A stretch of 64,000 bases of DNA from contig DKPO01000036.1 in assembly GCA_002471225.1 (NCBI GenBank), positions 6,205 to 70,204 on the forward strand. Reading direction: 5' to 3'. This document shows, one piece after another, positions 19,195-27,623 of this stretch (positions are counted from its first letter, which is position 1; every line of letters begins with the position of its first letter). Source of the DNA: Porphyromonadaceae bacterium UBA7332 (lineage in GTDB: Bacteria > Bacteroidota > Bacteroidia > Bacteroidales > UBA7332). A model generated the notes under the pieces. The model made no database searches. It had not been told where the DNA came from and worked only from the letters and a program-made list of their open reading frames with translations. The position numbers and the translations under genes are program-made.

Positions 19195-20589
19195 ATGGTA
19201 TATATTATTGTTAATCTAATCATTTTCATAGCGATGGTAAGCATATTAATCATTATGCAAAAACGCTATATCAAGTTTTCGAAGAGAGTATTTCTTGCAC
19301 TAGGTCTTGGCGTTGTCGGCGGACTTCTGATGCAGCTACTTTATGGTTCGGATGAATTTGTTATGAAGGGGACTTTAGAGTGGATAAATATTGTAGGACA
19401 AGGTTATGTCAGATTACTGCAAATGATAGTCATGCCTTTGGTTATGATATCTATAATGTCAGCAATTATTAACTTAAAAGAAGGAGGTAAGGATCTTGGA
19501 AAGATGACATCATCTGTGATCGGGATACTTATAGCAACAGCAATGATAGCAGCGGTCGTAGGGATTGTTACAGCAAACCTCTTCCATCTGAACGCTGAAG
19601 GTCTTGCAATGGGAGCAAATGAAGCTGCAAGAGCAGGTTATCTGGAGTCAAAACTAGTAGATTTAAATCAAACGTCCTTTGCTTCACGGTTGATTAATAT
19701 GATTCCAACAAATCCTTTTATGGATATGACAGGTAGTAGGGATACATCTACTATCGGAGTGGTTATATTTTCAGCTTTTCTCAGTGTTGCTGCTTTAGGA
19801 ATAGCCAAAAAGAAACCTCAATCATTCGGTTTCTTTAAAGACTTAATAAATTCTTTGCATGATGTCATTATGAGGCTTGTGACACTAATACTCAGATTGA
19901 CTCCTTATGGTGTGATTGCTCTAATGATAAATGTTGTTGCAACAAGTAGTTTGTCCGATATATTAAGTTTAGGGCAATTCATTATTGCTTCTTATGTGGC
20001 TCTGATTGCTATGTTTATTATCCATTTAGTCATAATAGGTGGATTTAAATTAAACCCTATTATATATCTGAAAAAGGTTATACCGGTTTTAACCTTTGCG
20101 TTTACTTCCAGAAGCAGCGCCGGAACAATACCTATAAATATTGAAACACAAATAGATAAACTGGGGGTAGAAGAAGGGACTGCTAATATATCAGCTTCTC
20201 TGGGCGCTTCGATAGGGCAAAATGGCTGTGCAGCAATATATCCTGCTATGCTTGCTGTAATGATAGCTCCGACGGTTGGTATTTCACCTTTTGATATGGA
20301 GTTTATTCTAAAATTGATTATCATCATAGCGATTAGCTCCTTCGGTGTTGCCGGAGTAGGTGGCGGAGCAACCTTTGCAGCGCTCATTGTTCTTTCATCT
20401 ATGAATTTACCGGTTGCACTTGTGGGACTTCTTATTTCGATTGAACCACTGATAGATATGGGTAGAACATTGTTAAATGTCAACGGTGCCATGACAACAG
20501 GAGTTGTTACTTCTCAAATAATGGGAACTTTAGATAAAGACGTTTATAATAATACCGGTCAACAGAATGACCATTCTGCAGAACTCTAA
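19195..20589 (+). CDS. tcyP: L-cystine/dicarboxylate-type cation symporter, TcyP-like
   Basis: Secondary transporter of the DAACS family, inner membrane, about 8 transmembrane helices plus two re-entrant loops. Loop motifs seen are FTSRSSAGTIPINIETQ (HP1) and GVAGVGGGATFAALIVLSS (HP2). The 464-residue length and the two N-terminal helices before the core match the TcyP/YdjN cystine transporters rather than the shorter GltP glutamate carriers. It is monocistronic with a strong terminator. Upstream lies the phased-repeat array. Substrate (cystine) is inferred from family similarity. Confidence 0.85.
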   Translation: MVYIIVNLIIFIAMVSILIIMQKRYIKFSKRVFLALGLGVVGGLLMQLLYGSDEFVMKGTLEWINIVGQGYVRLLQMIVMPLVMISIMSAIINLKEGGKDLGKMTSSVIGILIATAMIAAVVGIVTANLFHLNAEGLAMGANEAARAGYLESKLVDLNQTSFASRLINMIPTNPFMDMTGSRDTSTIGVVIFSAFLSVAALGIAKKKPQSFGFFKDLINSLHDVIMRLVTLILRLTPYGVIALMINVVATSSLSDILSLGQFIIASYVALIAMFIIHLVIIGGFKLNPIIYLKKVIPVLTFAFTSRSSAGTIPINIETQIDKLGVEEGTANISASLGASIGQNGCAAIYPAMLAVMIAPTVGISPFDMEFILKLIIIIAISSFGVAGVGGGATFAALIVLSSMNLPVALVGLLISIEPLIDMGRTLLNVNGAMTTGVVTSQIMGTLDKDVYNNTGQQNDHSAEL

Positions 20590-20594
20590 AACCC

Positions 20595-20642
20595 AAAAAG
20601 GTTATATGATAGTAACTAATACTATTCATATAACCTTTTTTG
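20595..20642 (+). terminator. Terminator of the symporter gene
   Basis: Arms AAAAAGGTTATATGA and TCATATAACCTTTTT, with an additional AGT/ACT pairing inside, followed by T residues. It starts shortly after the stop codon at 20589. Confidence 0.88.
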
Positions 20643-20742
20643 TATATCAACATTATTTTATTGATTGGACAAACAGATTTTATGAGCCTTAATGGATATT
20701 TAGAACTACTACCGATGAAGATTTGAAAATATATATTTCCGT

Positions 20743-20777
20743 TCGATTAGCTGCTTTTATCAGAAGTAGCTAATCGA
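20743..20777. repeat. Inverted repeat of unknown role
   Basis: TCGATTAGCT (20743-20752) and AGCTAATCGA (20768-20777), with an inner CTT/AAG pairing. Neither strand has a T-run after it, so it is not a typical terminator. It lies about 110 bp upstream of the gene at 20885. Confidence 0.6.
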
Positions 20778-20846
20778 GCGTATTTGATGATCAGTATAAG
20801 CAATGATAAAATTGTAGAAATAAAAGAGAATGCTAAATGAAATATA

Positions 20847-20854
20847 TATCTTTG
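20847..20854 (+). promoter_or_regulatory. Candidate -7 element of the gene at 20885
   Basis: TATCTTTG, a full match to TAnnTTTG, 30 bases before the ATG. No TTG at the expected distance. Confidence 0.45.
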
Positions 20855-20884
20855 AAGTTTAAATGAAATAAAAAAAACGATTCT

Positions 20885-22249
20885 ATGTCACATCAAAAAA
20901 TAACCCCGGAAAAATATATTATAACACGTGCAAGAACTTTACCTATTTGTGAAGTTCTAGTTAATGACGATTGGGAAACTTTGGGCTATGCAACAGTATT
21001 TGTAGCAAGAGCTCATAAAAGTGGAAATCTGACATTAGGAATATATTTTCTTGATTTATACTTGCTGGGTATTACAAAAACGAGTGTGTTTTTTAATATT
21101 ACTCCAGATTCATATAAAGAGCTTAAATCCAGATTTTCGAATATAAACTTAGTAGAGGCGGATTATGTGACTATGCATAATCTGATACTTGGTATTGAAG
21201 AATATGCAAATGATTATGGATTTAAACCTCATAATGAATATAAATTGTCCAAATATATTTTGGAGGAAGACACTGAGGACATTCCATTAATGGAGTTTGA
21301 ATTCGGGAAGAATGGTAAACCATTTCTTGCAGTTGAAACATTTGCGGAGTTAAAGAGATTACTTCCGATATTACAGAAGCATGCCGGAAATGACTATGAT
21401 TATCTTGTAAAAGAAAGCCCGGATAAAAATGTCAGTCATTATGATCTAAAAAATCTTCATAATGAACTTTCATTAGAGAACACAATCTTATATGAGCTGT
21501 TTGATATAAAGAACAAAGCCGGTTTTACAAATGAATTCCTTCAAAAGATCTCTGTGCTCGAGAAGAATTCATTAGCTGAGGATTTACATAAGATTACTCT
21601 ATATGAAGTAAAACGTGCCAGAAACGCAATAATTAGCTCGGATACATACTGGTTAAGCCAATATAGTTCATATACGCTTCTTCATGTTTTAATGCTAATA
21701 GAATATCTGAAATTGAGTTCTAATGTGAAAGATATGCTTTATATTCTTTCTCAGGATTTTGAATTCCAGGACCTATACTTTGGGGATATTGAATCCTATA
21801 TATATATTGGTAATATTATTATGGCTTCAGAAAAAAACATGAATGATTTAGCCACATTTATGAAGCAAAAAGTTAATAATAATTGGGCTAAAACAGCAAT
21901 TATCATTGGCCTTAATATTGTTTGCGCTCTGCAACCGGAGAGAAGAAGTGAAATCTTGGAATGGTGTAAATATCTTCTGAATTACTATATAGTGTATTCA
22001 AAAGATGATCTACGTCGCTACTCTTCAGAGATAAATGCAATTATTGCATTATTGATAGAGATAAAAGGAGTAGAGGTAAAAGATTTGGTTATCGAAGTAT
22101 ATGATAAGGATTTAATTGATATTGAATTATCGGGAGATCTCAAAGAAATATTAGATGATATTGATAACCCTGAAGAATTCTACTTGCCAAAAAGTTTTGA
22201 AGAATTCAACTATGAAGAGAAATATCAACATATAGGAATCAAGAAATAA
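20885..22249 (+). CDS. Conserved-looking hypothetical protein, 454 residues
   Basis: I do not recognise a family. The protein is soluble, without signal peptide or membrane segment. The N-terminal 130 residues look like an alpha/beta domain with a short hydrophobic stretch (LTLGIYFLDLYLLGITKTSVFF, about 57-78). The part from about 190 to 400 is helical and could be a repeat scaffold, and the last 60 residues are acidic. It has its own -7 element and is followed by a hairpin before nadK, so it is probably a single-gene unit. The even codon use and full length argue that it is a real gene. Confidence 0.7.
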   Translation: MSHQKITPEKYIITRARTLPICEVLVNDDWETLGYATVFVARAHKSGNLTLGIYFLDLYLLGITKTSVFFNITPDSYKELKSRFSNINLVEADYVTMHNLILGIEEYANDYGFKPHNEYKLSKYILEEDTEDIPLMEFEFGKNGKPFLAVETFAELKRLLPILQKHAGNDYDYLVKESPDKNVSHYDLKNLHNELSLENTILYELFDIKNKAGFTNEFLQKISVLEKNSLAEDLHKITLYEVKRARNAIISSDTYWLSQYSSYTLLHVLMLIEYLKLSSNVKDMLYILSQDFEFQDLYFGDIESYIYIGNIIMASEKNMNDLATFMKQKVNNNWAKTAIIIGLNIVCALQPERRSEILEWCKYLLNYYIVYSKDDLRRYSSEINAIIALLIEIKGVEVKDLVIEVYDKDLIDIELSGDLKEILDDIDNPEEFYLPKSFEEFNYEEKYQHIGIKK

Positions 22250-22253
22250 AATT

Positions 22254-22294
22254 AAATGGAAAGAGTGTTGGATTACCGACATTCTTTCCATTTG
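22254..22294 (+). terminator. Terminator-like hairpin before nadK
   Basis: 15-bp stem AAATGGAAAGAGTGT / ACATTCTTTCCATTT with one G-T pair. The T-run after it is short, so efficiency is uncertain, and nadK starts only about 20 bases on. Confidence 0.6.
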
Positions 22295-22315
22295 AATATA
22301 AAGTAAAGCGCAATT

Positions 22316-23212
22316 ATGAAAATAGCGATTTTTGGAAATACTTATGCTGAACAAGATAGAAGTGCTTATCTTGATTTTTTAAACATATTGGCAGAATATG
22401 ACTGCCGTATTTCTATGGAACATGATTATTATCAGTTTTTGCAAGAAGCGCAAGGTATCGATCTGTCCGAAATAGAAGTCATCTCTAAGAATGGTGATGT
22501 TAATGCTGATTATATTTTCAGTATCGGGGGAGATGGTACATTACTTCGAGTGGTTGAGCGAACTGCAGAATATAATATTCCGGTTTTAGGAATTAATGTA
22601 GGACGCTTAGGTTTTCTTGCAGATTGCCCTATAGATGAAATAAGAGAAATGATGGAAGCGATCAATTCAGGAGATATTGAAATAGATGAACGGAGCCTTA
22701 TTCATCTGACTTCAACCTCAGAATTTGATTCTAATCCATATGCTCTAAATGAAATAGCAATTCTTAAGCAAGATAATTCTTCAATGATTACTATCCATTG
22801 CTGGATCGACGGTGAATATGTAAATGCCTATCAGGCAGATGGCTTGATTATAGCGACACCTACAGGATCGACGGCATATTCATTAAGCGTCGGAGGACCG
22901 ATAATGATACCGGATTCGAATAGTTTGATTATAGCGCCTGTAGCATCACATAGTTTGAGCGTACGTCCGCTGGTTATTTCTTTCGAAAGCAAAATCGTAT
23001 TGAAAATACAGGGGAGATGCAGGCACTATCTGGCAGCGATAGATGGCCGCTCAGAAGTGTTTGATCTCACAACAGAATTAATGATCAAAAAATCAGGACG
23101 AAAAGCCTTATTATTAAAAAAGAAAGGCTATTCGTTCTATAATACTTTGAGGAATAAGCTAATGTGGGGAGCTGATATTCGGGTTACGCCTCCTCAGGGC
23201 TATCATTTATAG
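22316..23212 (+). CDS. nadK: NAD kinase
   Basis: Phosphorylates NAD to NADP in the cytoplasm. The signature GGDGT is at residues 71-75, followed by the second conserved region LGINVGRLGFLAD and the NAD-binding TPTGSTAYSLSVGGPI motif. The 298-residue length is normal. Its last 29 bases overlap the 3' end of the convergent mlaF-like gene, so the two coding sequences share DNA and no terminator can lie between them. Confidence 0.96.
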   Translation: MKIAIFGNTYAEQDRSAYLDFLNILAEYDCRISMEHDYYQFLQEAQGIDLSEIEVISKNGDVNADYIFSIGGDGTLLRVVERTAEYNIPVLGINVGRLGFLADCPIDEIREMMEAINSGDIEIDERSLIHLTSTSEFDSNPYALNEIAILKQDNSSMITIHCWIDGEYVNAYQADGLIIATPTGSTAYSLSVGGPIMIPDSNSLIIAPVASHSLSVRPLVISFESKIVLKIQGRCRHYLAAIDGRSEVFDLTTELMIKKSGRKALLLKKKGYSFYNTLRNKLMWGADIRVTPPQGYHL

Positions 23213-23960
23213 CAGCTTCTTTAACTTTTTGAAATAAATTTGATGCAAACACAAAGTCATTCAAGACTTTGTTGTTTGTTGTCAAAATCTTATCTTTATT
23301 TCCTTCCCAGGCAACCTCGCCTTGATTTATAAAAGTAATATTATCACCAATACCCATCACTGAATTCATATCATGCGTATTAATTACGGTCGTGATATTG
23401 TATTCAGCTGTAATATCATGAATCAACTCATCAATCAGAATCGATGTTTGCGGATCCAAACCAGAGTTCGGTTCATCGCAAAACAAATATTTGGGGTTTA
23501 AAGCAATTGCACGTGCAATTGCAACACGTTTTTGCATACCACCACTAATTTCTGACGGAAAACGCTCTGTAGCGTGTAATAAGTTTACACGTTCCAGGCA
23601 AAACATCGCACGTTTATATATTTCAGCTTTCGTGTAATCAGTAAACATTTGCAGGGGGAAGGATACGTTTTCAAGAACAGTCATCGAATCAAATAACGCT
23701 GAACCCTGGAAAAGCATTCCTATTTCGGTGCGAATATGTTTCAACTCTTTAGGTTTCATAGAAACAATGTCGCGATTATTATAAAAGATATGCCCGGAAT
23801 CAGGCTTATGTAAGCCTACAAGACACTTTAATAATACTGTTTTCCCAGATCCGCTCTTACCAATAATAAGATTGGTTTTACCTGCTTCAAATGTTGTGTT
23901 AATGCCTTTTAATATGATGTTCCCATCAAATGATTTTATAAGATTTTCAACGATAATCAT
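23184..23960 (-). CDS. mlaF: ABC transporter ATPase, MlaF type
   Basis: ATPase of the Mla/MCE phospholipid transport system at the inner membrane. Walker A GKSGSGKT is at about 33-40, the signature SGGMQKR at about 139, Walker B LFCDEPNSGLD follows, and the switch histidine is in NTHDM. The sequence NSGLDP and the MlaE gene in front (4-bp overlap, start within the stop) identify it as MlaF rather than another ABC ATPase. No MCE-domain MlaD gene follows, which is common in Bacteroidales. It overlaps nadK tail-to-tail. Confidence 0.9.
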   Translation of the reverse strand: MIIVENLIKSFDGNIILKGINTTFEAGKTNLIIGKSGSGKTVLLKCLVGLHKPDSGHIFYNNRDIVSMKPKELKHIRTEIGMLFQGSALFDSMTVLENVSFPLQMFTDYTKAEIYKRAMFCLERVNLLHATERFPSEISGGMQKRVAIARAIALNPKYLFCDEPNSGLDPQTSILIDELIHDITAEYNITTVINTHDMNSVMGIGDNITFINQGEVAWEGNKDKILTTNNKVLNDFVFASNLFQKVKEAAINDSPEEA

Positions 23961-24721
23961 TGTAATAATAATTTTGTAAGAACAACATCCATAAGCAATA
24001 TATAAATACTGCTTACAACAACTGATTTTGTACTTGCTTTACCAACATCCAGAGCACCACCTTTTGCATAATAGCCATGGTACGATGCTATAGTACTAAT
24101 TAAAAAGGCAAATATAACCGATTTAATGATTGAATACCATACATAAAACTCCTTGAAATAGCTTTGAATGCCATATTCCCATTGACTTAATGAAACTAAA
24201 TCAGTAAAAATGGCAATACAATATCCTCCCATTATACCGAAAAACATGCTGAAAACAACCAATACAGGCGTAAAAAGCATTAATCCGACCACTTTAGGAA
24301 GAATCAGATAATTGGCTGAATTGACACCCATTATATTCAACGCGTCTATTTGTTCAGTAATCCTCATAGTACCTATTTCCGAGGCTATATTTGATCCTAC
24401 TTTTCCAGCTAAAATTATACACATAATAGTAGACGAAAATTCCAGCAGTAGAGTGTCTCTGGTTGTCAAGCCTAAAATATACTGAGGCATGATAGGGTTG
24501 GTGAGGTTTAACTGTATCTGGATTGCCATTACCGCACCAATAAATATGGAGATTATCCAAACTATACCGAGTGAATCGACTCCTAGCTTATAAATTTCTT
24601 TAATAAGCTGCTTAAAAAAGACTTTCCATTTATCAGGTATAGTAAAAACCTGTAATAATAATACTATGTATTGACCTAAAAGGAAAAAAGGTCGTGTATA
24701 TAATTGTAATATTTTTTCCAT
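23957..24721 (-). CDS. mlaE: MlaE-type phospholipid transport permease
   Basis: Inner-membrane permease (254 residues, about 5-6 helices) of the Mla lipid asymmetry system. The family motif is visible as EFSSTIMCIILAGKVGSNIASEIGTMRITEQIDALNIMG (about 94-132). The C-terminal part contains SYHGYYAKGGALDVGKASTKSVV, also conserved. First gene of the mlaEF pair. Its promoter and several TTACATATGTAA sites lie in the 688-bp gap shared with the XRE regulator gene. Confidence 0.92.
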   Translation of the reverse strand: MEKILQLYTRPFFLLGQYIVLLLQVFTIPDKWKVFFKQLIKEIYKLGVDSLGIVWIISIFIGAVMAIQIQLNLTNPIMPQYILGLTTRDTLLLEFSSTIMCIILAGKVGSNIASEIGTMRITEQIDALNIMGVNSANYLILPKVVGLMLFTPVLVVFSMFFGIMGGYCIAIFTDLVSLSQWEYGIQSYFKEFYVWYSIIKSVIFAFLISTIASYHGYYAKGGALDVGKASTKSVVVSSIYILLMDVVLTKLLLQ

Positions 24722-24761
24722 ATGTAATGTCTGAATATGAGTTTAACTCAAGGCTCCGGTG

Positions 24762-24793
24762 CAAAGTTAAAGCAAAATATTTTGATGCAACAA
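24762..24793 (-). promoter_or_regulatory. Promoter of mlaEF
   Basis: Minus-strand TAACTTTG followed by CA (24769-24762) with TTG 18 or 21 bases upstream (two overlapping CAA on the plus strand at 24788-24793). The leader would be about 35 bases. Confidence 0.6.
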
Positions 24794-24827
24794 AAATAAT
24801 ATAGAAATCTATAAAACTTTATCTTAG

Positions 24828-24897
24828 TTACATATGTAAATAGTGTAAAAGATACGAATGTAAATCACATGACTTGTTTTGTAAATTACATATGTAA
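24828..24897. promoter_or_regulatory. Two perfect TTACATATGTAA palindromes upstream of mlaE
   Basis: Identical 12-bp palindromes at 24828-24839 and 24886-24897, with a weaker ATACGAATGTAA at 24852-24863 between them. They lie 35-105 bp upstream of the mlaE -33 box. They match sites on the other side of the gap, near the XRE gene. Confidence 0.65.
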
Positions 24898-25264
24898 CAT
24901 ATAGGTTATAATTATATAATTAGCGCGAAGCTCCTATGTACAAGTATTTTAATATATTATACGTTGTTGTTTTCCAGTGTTTTAGCTACATATATATATA
25001 TCTTTGATTTATATATATATTTCTTTATTTGCCCGCTCTTTATCAGCATAGTAATATTTAAGCGTATATACATATATACATTATATTATAATTCTATCTA
25101 TTAGCGTTTTAGGTATATATACTTATAGTTATTGTTTATAAATGAGCGAAACTGGCTATTAATGCATGTAAAGTATACTATTTTCAGCATTATATATGCT
25201 TCTACGCTTATATTCACATTAGCTATTGTTTACAATTATACAATACAGAATGTAACCGTTGTTG

Positions 25265-25378
25265 TTACAAATGTAATTCACATTTAGTGTTTACATATGT
25301 GTATCATAATTTACATATGTGCTTCAAATTATTTTTGTAAACAGCGATGTAAATTCCAAAAAATAGATACATTTGTAA
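25265..25378. promoter_or_regulatory. Cluster of TTACAnnTGTAA sites upstream of the XRE gene
   Basis: TTACAAATGTAA at 25265-25276, TTACATATGT at 25291 and 25311 (20 bp apart), and ATACATTTGTAA at 25367-25378. The last overlaps the -7 element of the XRE gene, which would suit autorepression. Confidence 0.6.
25368..25375 (+). promoter_or_regulatory. Candidate -7 element of the XRE regulator gene
   Basis: TACATTTG, full match to TAnnTTTG, 34 bases before the ATG at 25410. No -33 TTG at the right spacing, so an activator-dependent or weak promoter is possible. Confidence 0.5.
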
Positions 25379-25409
25379 CCTAAATCATGGATTATTTATT
25401 CTCAGAAAT

Positions 25410-25856
25410 ATGAAAGAAAGAATAGAAACACTAATTGAAAAAGAAAATCTTAATCTTGCCAGGTTTGCTGATCTTGTCGGTTTAAACAGATCTGCATTAT
25501 CACACATATTATCAGGCCGTAATAAGCCAAGTCTTGATGTTGTTACTAAGATTCTGCAGACTTTTCCGCGTATTAGTTCAGATTGGCTTCTTTTTGGTAA
25601 AGGGGAGATATATTTAGATTCAGAGGGTAGCACATTATCTAACCCTTCTTTATTTAAGGATAGTAATTATGTATTGCAAGCAGAGCCAGTAACGCAAAAG
25701 ACACATTCTGCTGCTTCGGCTCCTTTATTTTCGTCGCCAGTTCTACCAAGTAACCAGCATCATGGAGAAGAACGGAAGATTGCTAAAATCATGATCTTCT
25801 ATACAGATAATACATTCGAAACCATAACTCCCGCAGATAAAGGAGGTAGTTTCTGA
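25410..25856 (+). CDS. XRE-family helix-turn-helix regulator
   Basis: 148 residues. The HTH_3 domain occupies about residues 3-65, with the helix-turn-helix in LARFADLVGLNRSALSHILSGRNKPSLDVVTKIL. After it comes WLLFGKGEIY, typical of a Bacteroidales group of small regulators, then a Ser/Pro-rich linker and a short C-terminal strand region (KIAKIMIFYTDNTFETITP) that may serve for dimerisation. It is divergent from mlaEF and precedes pyrK, which has its own promoter. The repeated TTACATATGTAA sites in the gap are candidate targets; this link is inference. Confidence 0.88.
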   Translation: MKERIETLIEKENLNLARFADLVGLNRSALSHILSGRNKPSLDVVTKILQTFPRISSDWLLFGKGEIYLDSEGSTLSNPSLFKDSNYVLQAEPVTQKTHSAASAPLFSSPVLPSNQHHGEERKIAKIMIFYTDNTFETITPADKGGSF

Positions 25857-25877
25857 TTATTCCATGGTATTTTATAA

Positions 25878-25908
25878 TTGCCAGAGAACATTATTCTCGT
25901 TATATTTG
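25878..25908 (+). promoter_or_regulatory. Promoter of the pyrK-pyrD-cca-mrp operon
   Basis: TTG (25878-25880), 20 bases, TATATTTG (25901-25908) followed by CA. The predicted start of transcription is near 25914, 15 bases before the ATG at 25929. It rules out the longer reading frame that begins at the TTG at 25878. Confidence 0.75.
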
Positions 25909-25928
25909 CAGTGCTAATATATATTCTT

Positions 25929-26714
25929 ATGATAAAGAAAAACGTACTTGATATGATAGTTATTGATAATCAAGAGTTATCAAATAACTATTTTCTTCTT
26001 AAGCTTGCTCCGGTAGATTCGTCTCAGAGTTTACCTTATGCAGAAGCTGGTCAATTTGTAGAAATTCGAGTTGATAAATCCCCAACAACTTTTTTAAGAA
26101 GACCTATTTCAATCAATTTTATTGATTTTGATAATAATGAACTTTGGCTTCTTATCCAAAAAATAGGAGATGGTACCAAAGCTTTATCCCAACTTAAAAT
26201 AAGTGACACTTTAAATATTATTTATCCATTAGGTAACTCTTTTGGTTTACCGGAGGCTCAAAAGTCCAAGCTAGTATTAGTTGGTGGAGGAGTAGGTGTA
26301 GCACCAATGCTTTATCTTGGGAAAGTATTGTTTGAAAAGGGTTATACTCCTGACTTTCTTTTAGGATTCAGATCAAGCTCTGATATAGTTTTAATGGATG
26401 AATTTAAAAAGTATGGCAATGTTCATATCACTACAGAGGATGGTTCTTTTGGAGAAAAAGGATATGTTACAAATCATTCTTTATTAAATGAGCCTATTCA
26501 AAAAATATTTACGTGCGGTCCTAAACCAATGATGATGGCCGTTGCTAAGTATGCTAAAGAGAATTCTATTGAATGTGAAGTATCTTTAGAGAATACTATG
26601 GCTTGTGGCTTTGGTGTTTGTCTTTGCTGTGTTGAAAAAACTACAGAAGGACATGTGTGTGTTTGTAGCGATGGTCCAATCTTTAATATTGAGAAACTAA
26701 CATGGCAGATTTAA
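25929..26714 (+). CDS. pyrK: Dihydroorotate dehydrogenase electron-transfer subunit
   Basis: FAD and [2Fe-2S] subunit that passes electrons from PyrD to NAD in pyrimidine synthesis. It has the ferredoxin-reductase FAD motif FLRRPISI, the NAD-binding GGGVGVAPM, and a Cys-rich C-terminus ([13 protein letters not shown] and a later CVC) for the iron-sulfur cluster. Start at 25929 gives 261 residues, normal for PyrK; the promoter lies just upstream. The stop overlaps the pyrD start by 13 bases, so translation is probably coupled. Confidence 0.94.
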   Translation: MIKKNVLDMIVIDNQELSNNYFLLKLAPVDSSQSLPYAEAGQFVEIRVDKSPTTFLRRPISINFIDFDNNELWLLIQKIGDGTKALSQLKISDTLNIIYPLGNSFGLPEAQKSKLVLVGGGVGVAPMLYLGKVLFEKGYTPDFLLGFRSSSDIVLMDEFKKYGNVHITTEDGSFGEKGYVTNHSLLNEPIQKIFTCGPKPMMMAVAKYAKENSIECEVSLENTMACGFGVCLCCVEKTTEGHVCVCSDGPIFNIEKLTWQI

Positions 26715-27613
26715 GAGTTGAAATAAATAAATTAAAATTGGACAATCCAGTTTTAACAGCATCAGGAACATTTGGTTACGGTCATGAATTCTCTGATTAT
26801 ATTGATCTAAATCGTTTAGGTGGATATCTGGTAAAAGGAACTACACTTCATCATAGAGAAGGAAACCCTTATCCTCGTATGGCAGAAACTCCTTCAGGGA
26901 TGCTAAATGCTGTTGGACTTCAAAATAAAGGGGTTGACTACTTTATTGAAAATATATATCCAATTTGCTCTCAGTATTCCTCTAAAGCAATTGTAAATGT
27001 TTCGGGTTCATGCATTGACGATTATGTTGCTTGTACTGAAAAGATAGCAGCTTTAGATAAAATCGAAGCAATTGAGCTTAATATTTCATGCCCTAATGTT
27101 AAACAAGGCGGTATGGCTTTCGGGACTTGCCCTAAAAGTGCTGAAGATGTTGTAGCAGCAGTACGTAAAGTATATCCTAAAACTTTAATTGTTAAGCTTT
27201 CTCCGAATGTTACAGATATCACTGAAATCGCAAGAGCTGCAGAAGCAGCTGGTGCTGATTCGGTTTCTCTGATTAATACACTACTGGGGATGGCAGTCAA
27301 TGCTGAAACTCGCAAACCAATATTATCTACTGTTACAGGAGGACTTTCGGGTGCTGCCGTAAAACCAATTGCATTAAGAATGGTTTGGCAAACTTATAAA
27401 TCGGTAAAGATCCCGGTAATAGGTTTAGGAGGAATTATGAACGCAACTGATGCCATTGAGTTTTTACTGGCAGGAGCTACGGCTATACAAATTGGTACCG
27501 CAAATTTTATCGATCCGCAGATAACTGTTAAAGTAGTCGACGGAATAAATGAATACCTTGATCGACAAGGTTGCAAATCTGTCAATGAAATTATCGGCGG
27601 ACTAATTTTATAA
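26702..27613 (+). CDS. pyrD: Dihydroorotate dehydrogenase, class 1B catalytic subunit
   Basis: Oxidises dihydroorotate to orotate with FMN. The active-site base is Cys130 in [13 protein letters not shown], the class 1 signature, and the FMN phosphate site is in the [15 protein letters not shown] region. The 303-residue length and tight coupling with pyrK make it the class 1B (NAD-dependent, heterotetrameric) enzyme. It overlaps pyrK by 13 bases and is followed 10 bases later by the cca gene. Confidence 0.96.
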   Translation: MADLRVEINKLKLDNPVLTASGTFGYGHEFSDYIDLNRLGGYLVKGTTLHHREGNPYPRMAETPSGMLNAVGLQNKGVDYFIENIYPICSQYSSKAIVNVSGSCIDDYVACTEKIAALDKIEAIELNISCPNVKQGGMAFGTCPKSAEDVVAAVRKVYPKTLIVKLSPNVTDITEIARAAEAAGADSVSLINTLLGMAVNAETRKPILSTVTGGLSGAAVKPIALRMVWQTYKSVKIPVIGLGGIMNATDAIEFLLAGATAIQIGTANFIDPQITVKVVDGINEYLDRQGCKSVNEIIGGLIL

Positions 27614-27623
27614 TAGAATAGAA

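Larger units (their letters stand above)
24722..25409. other. 688-bp regulatory gap between mlaEF and an XRE regulator
   Basis: Very AT-rich. It contains the mlaE promoter at the left end, TTACATATGTAA-type sites near both ends (separate entries), and a -7 element for the XRE gene at the right end. The middle (about 24900-25240) is full of TATATA runs with no reading frame or RNA gene that I can recognise. Confidence 0.6.

Noticed and set aside
24960..25200. AGCG tetramers about 42 bp apart in the mlaE/XRE gap
   Set aside because: Only four bases recur (25061, 25103, 25145) and the register is lost afterwards; chance is a sufficient explanation.
25878..25928. Longer TTG start for pyrK, giving a hydrophobic N-terminal helix
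   Set aside because: A full promoter (TTG-N20-TATATTTG) occupies this stretch, so it is upstream of the transcript; the family begins near 25929.
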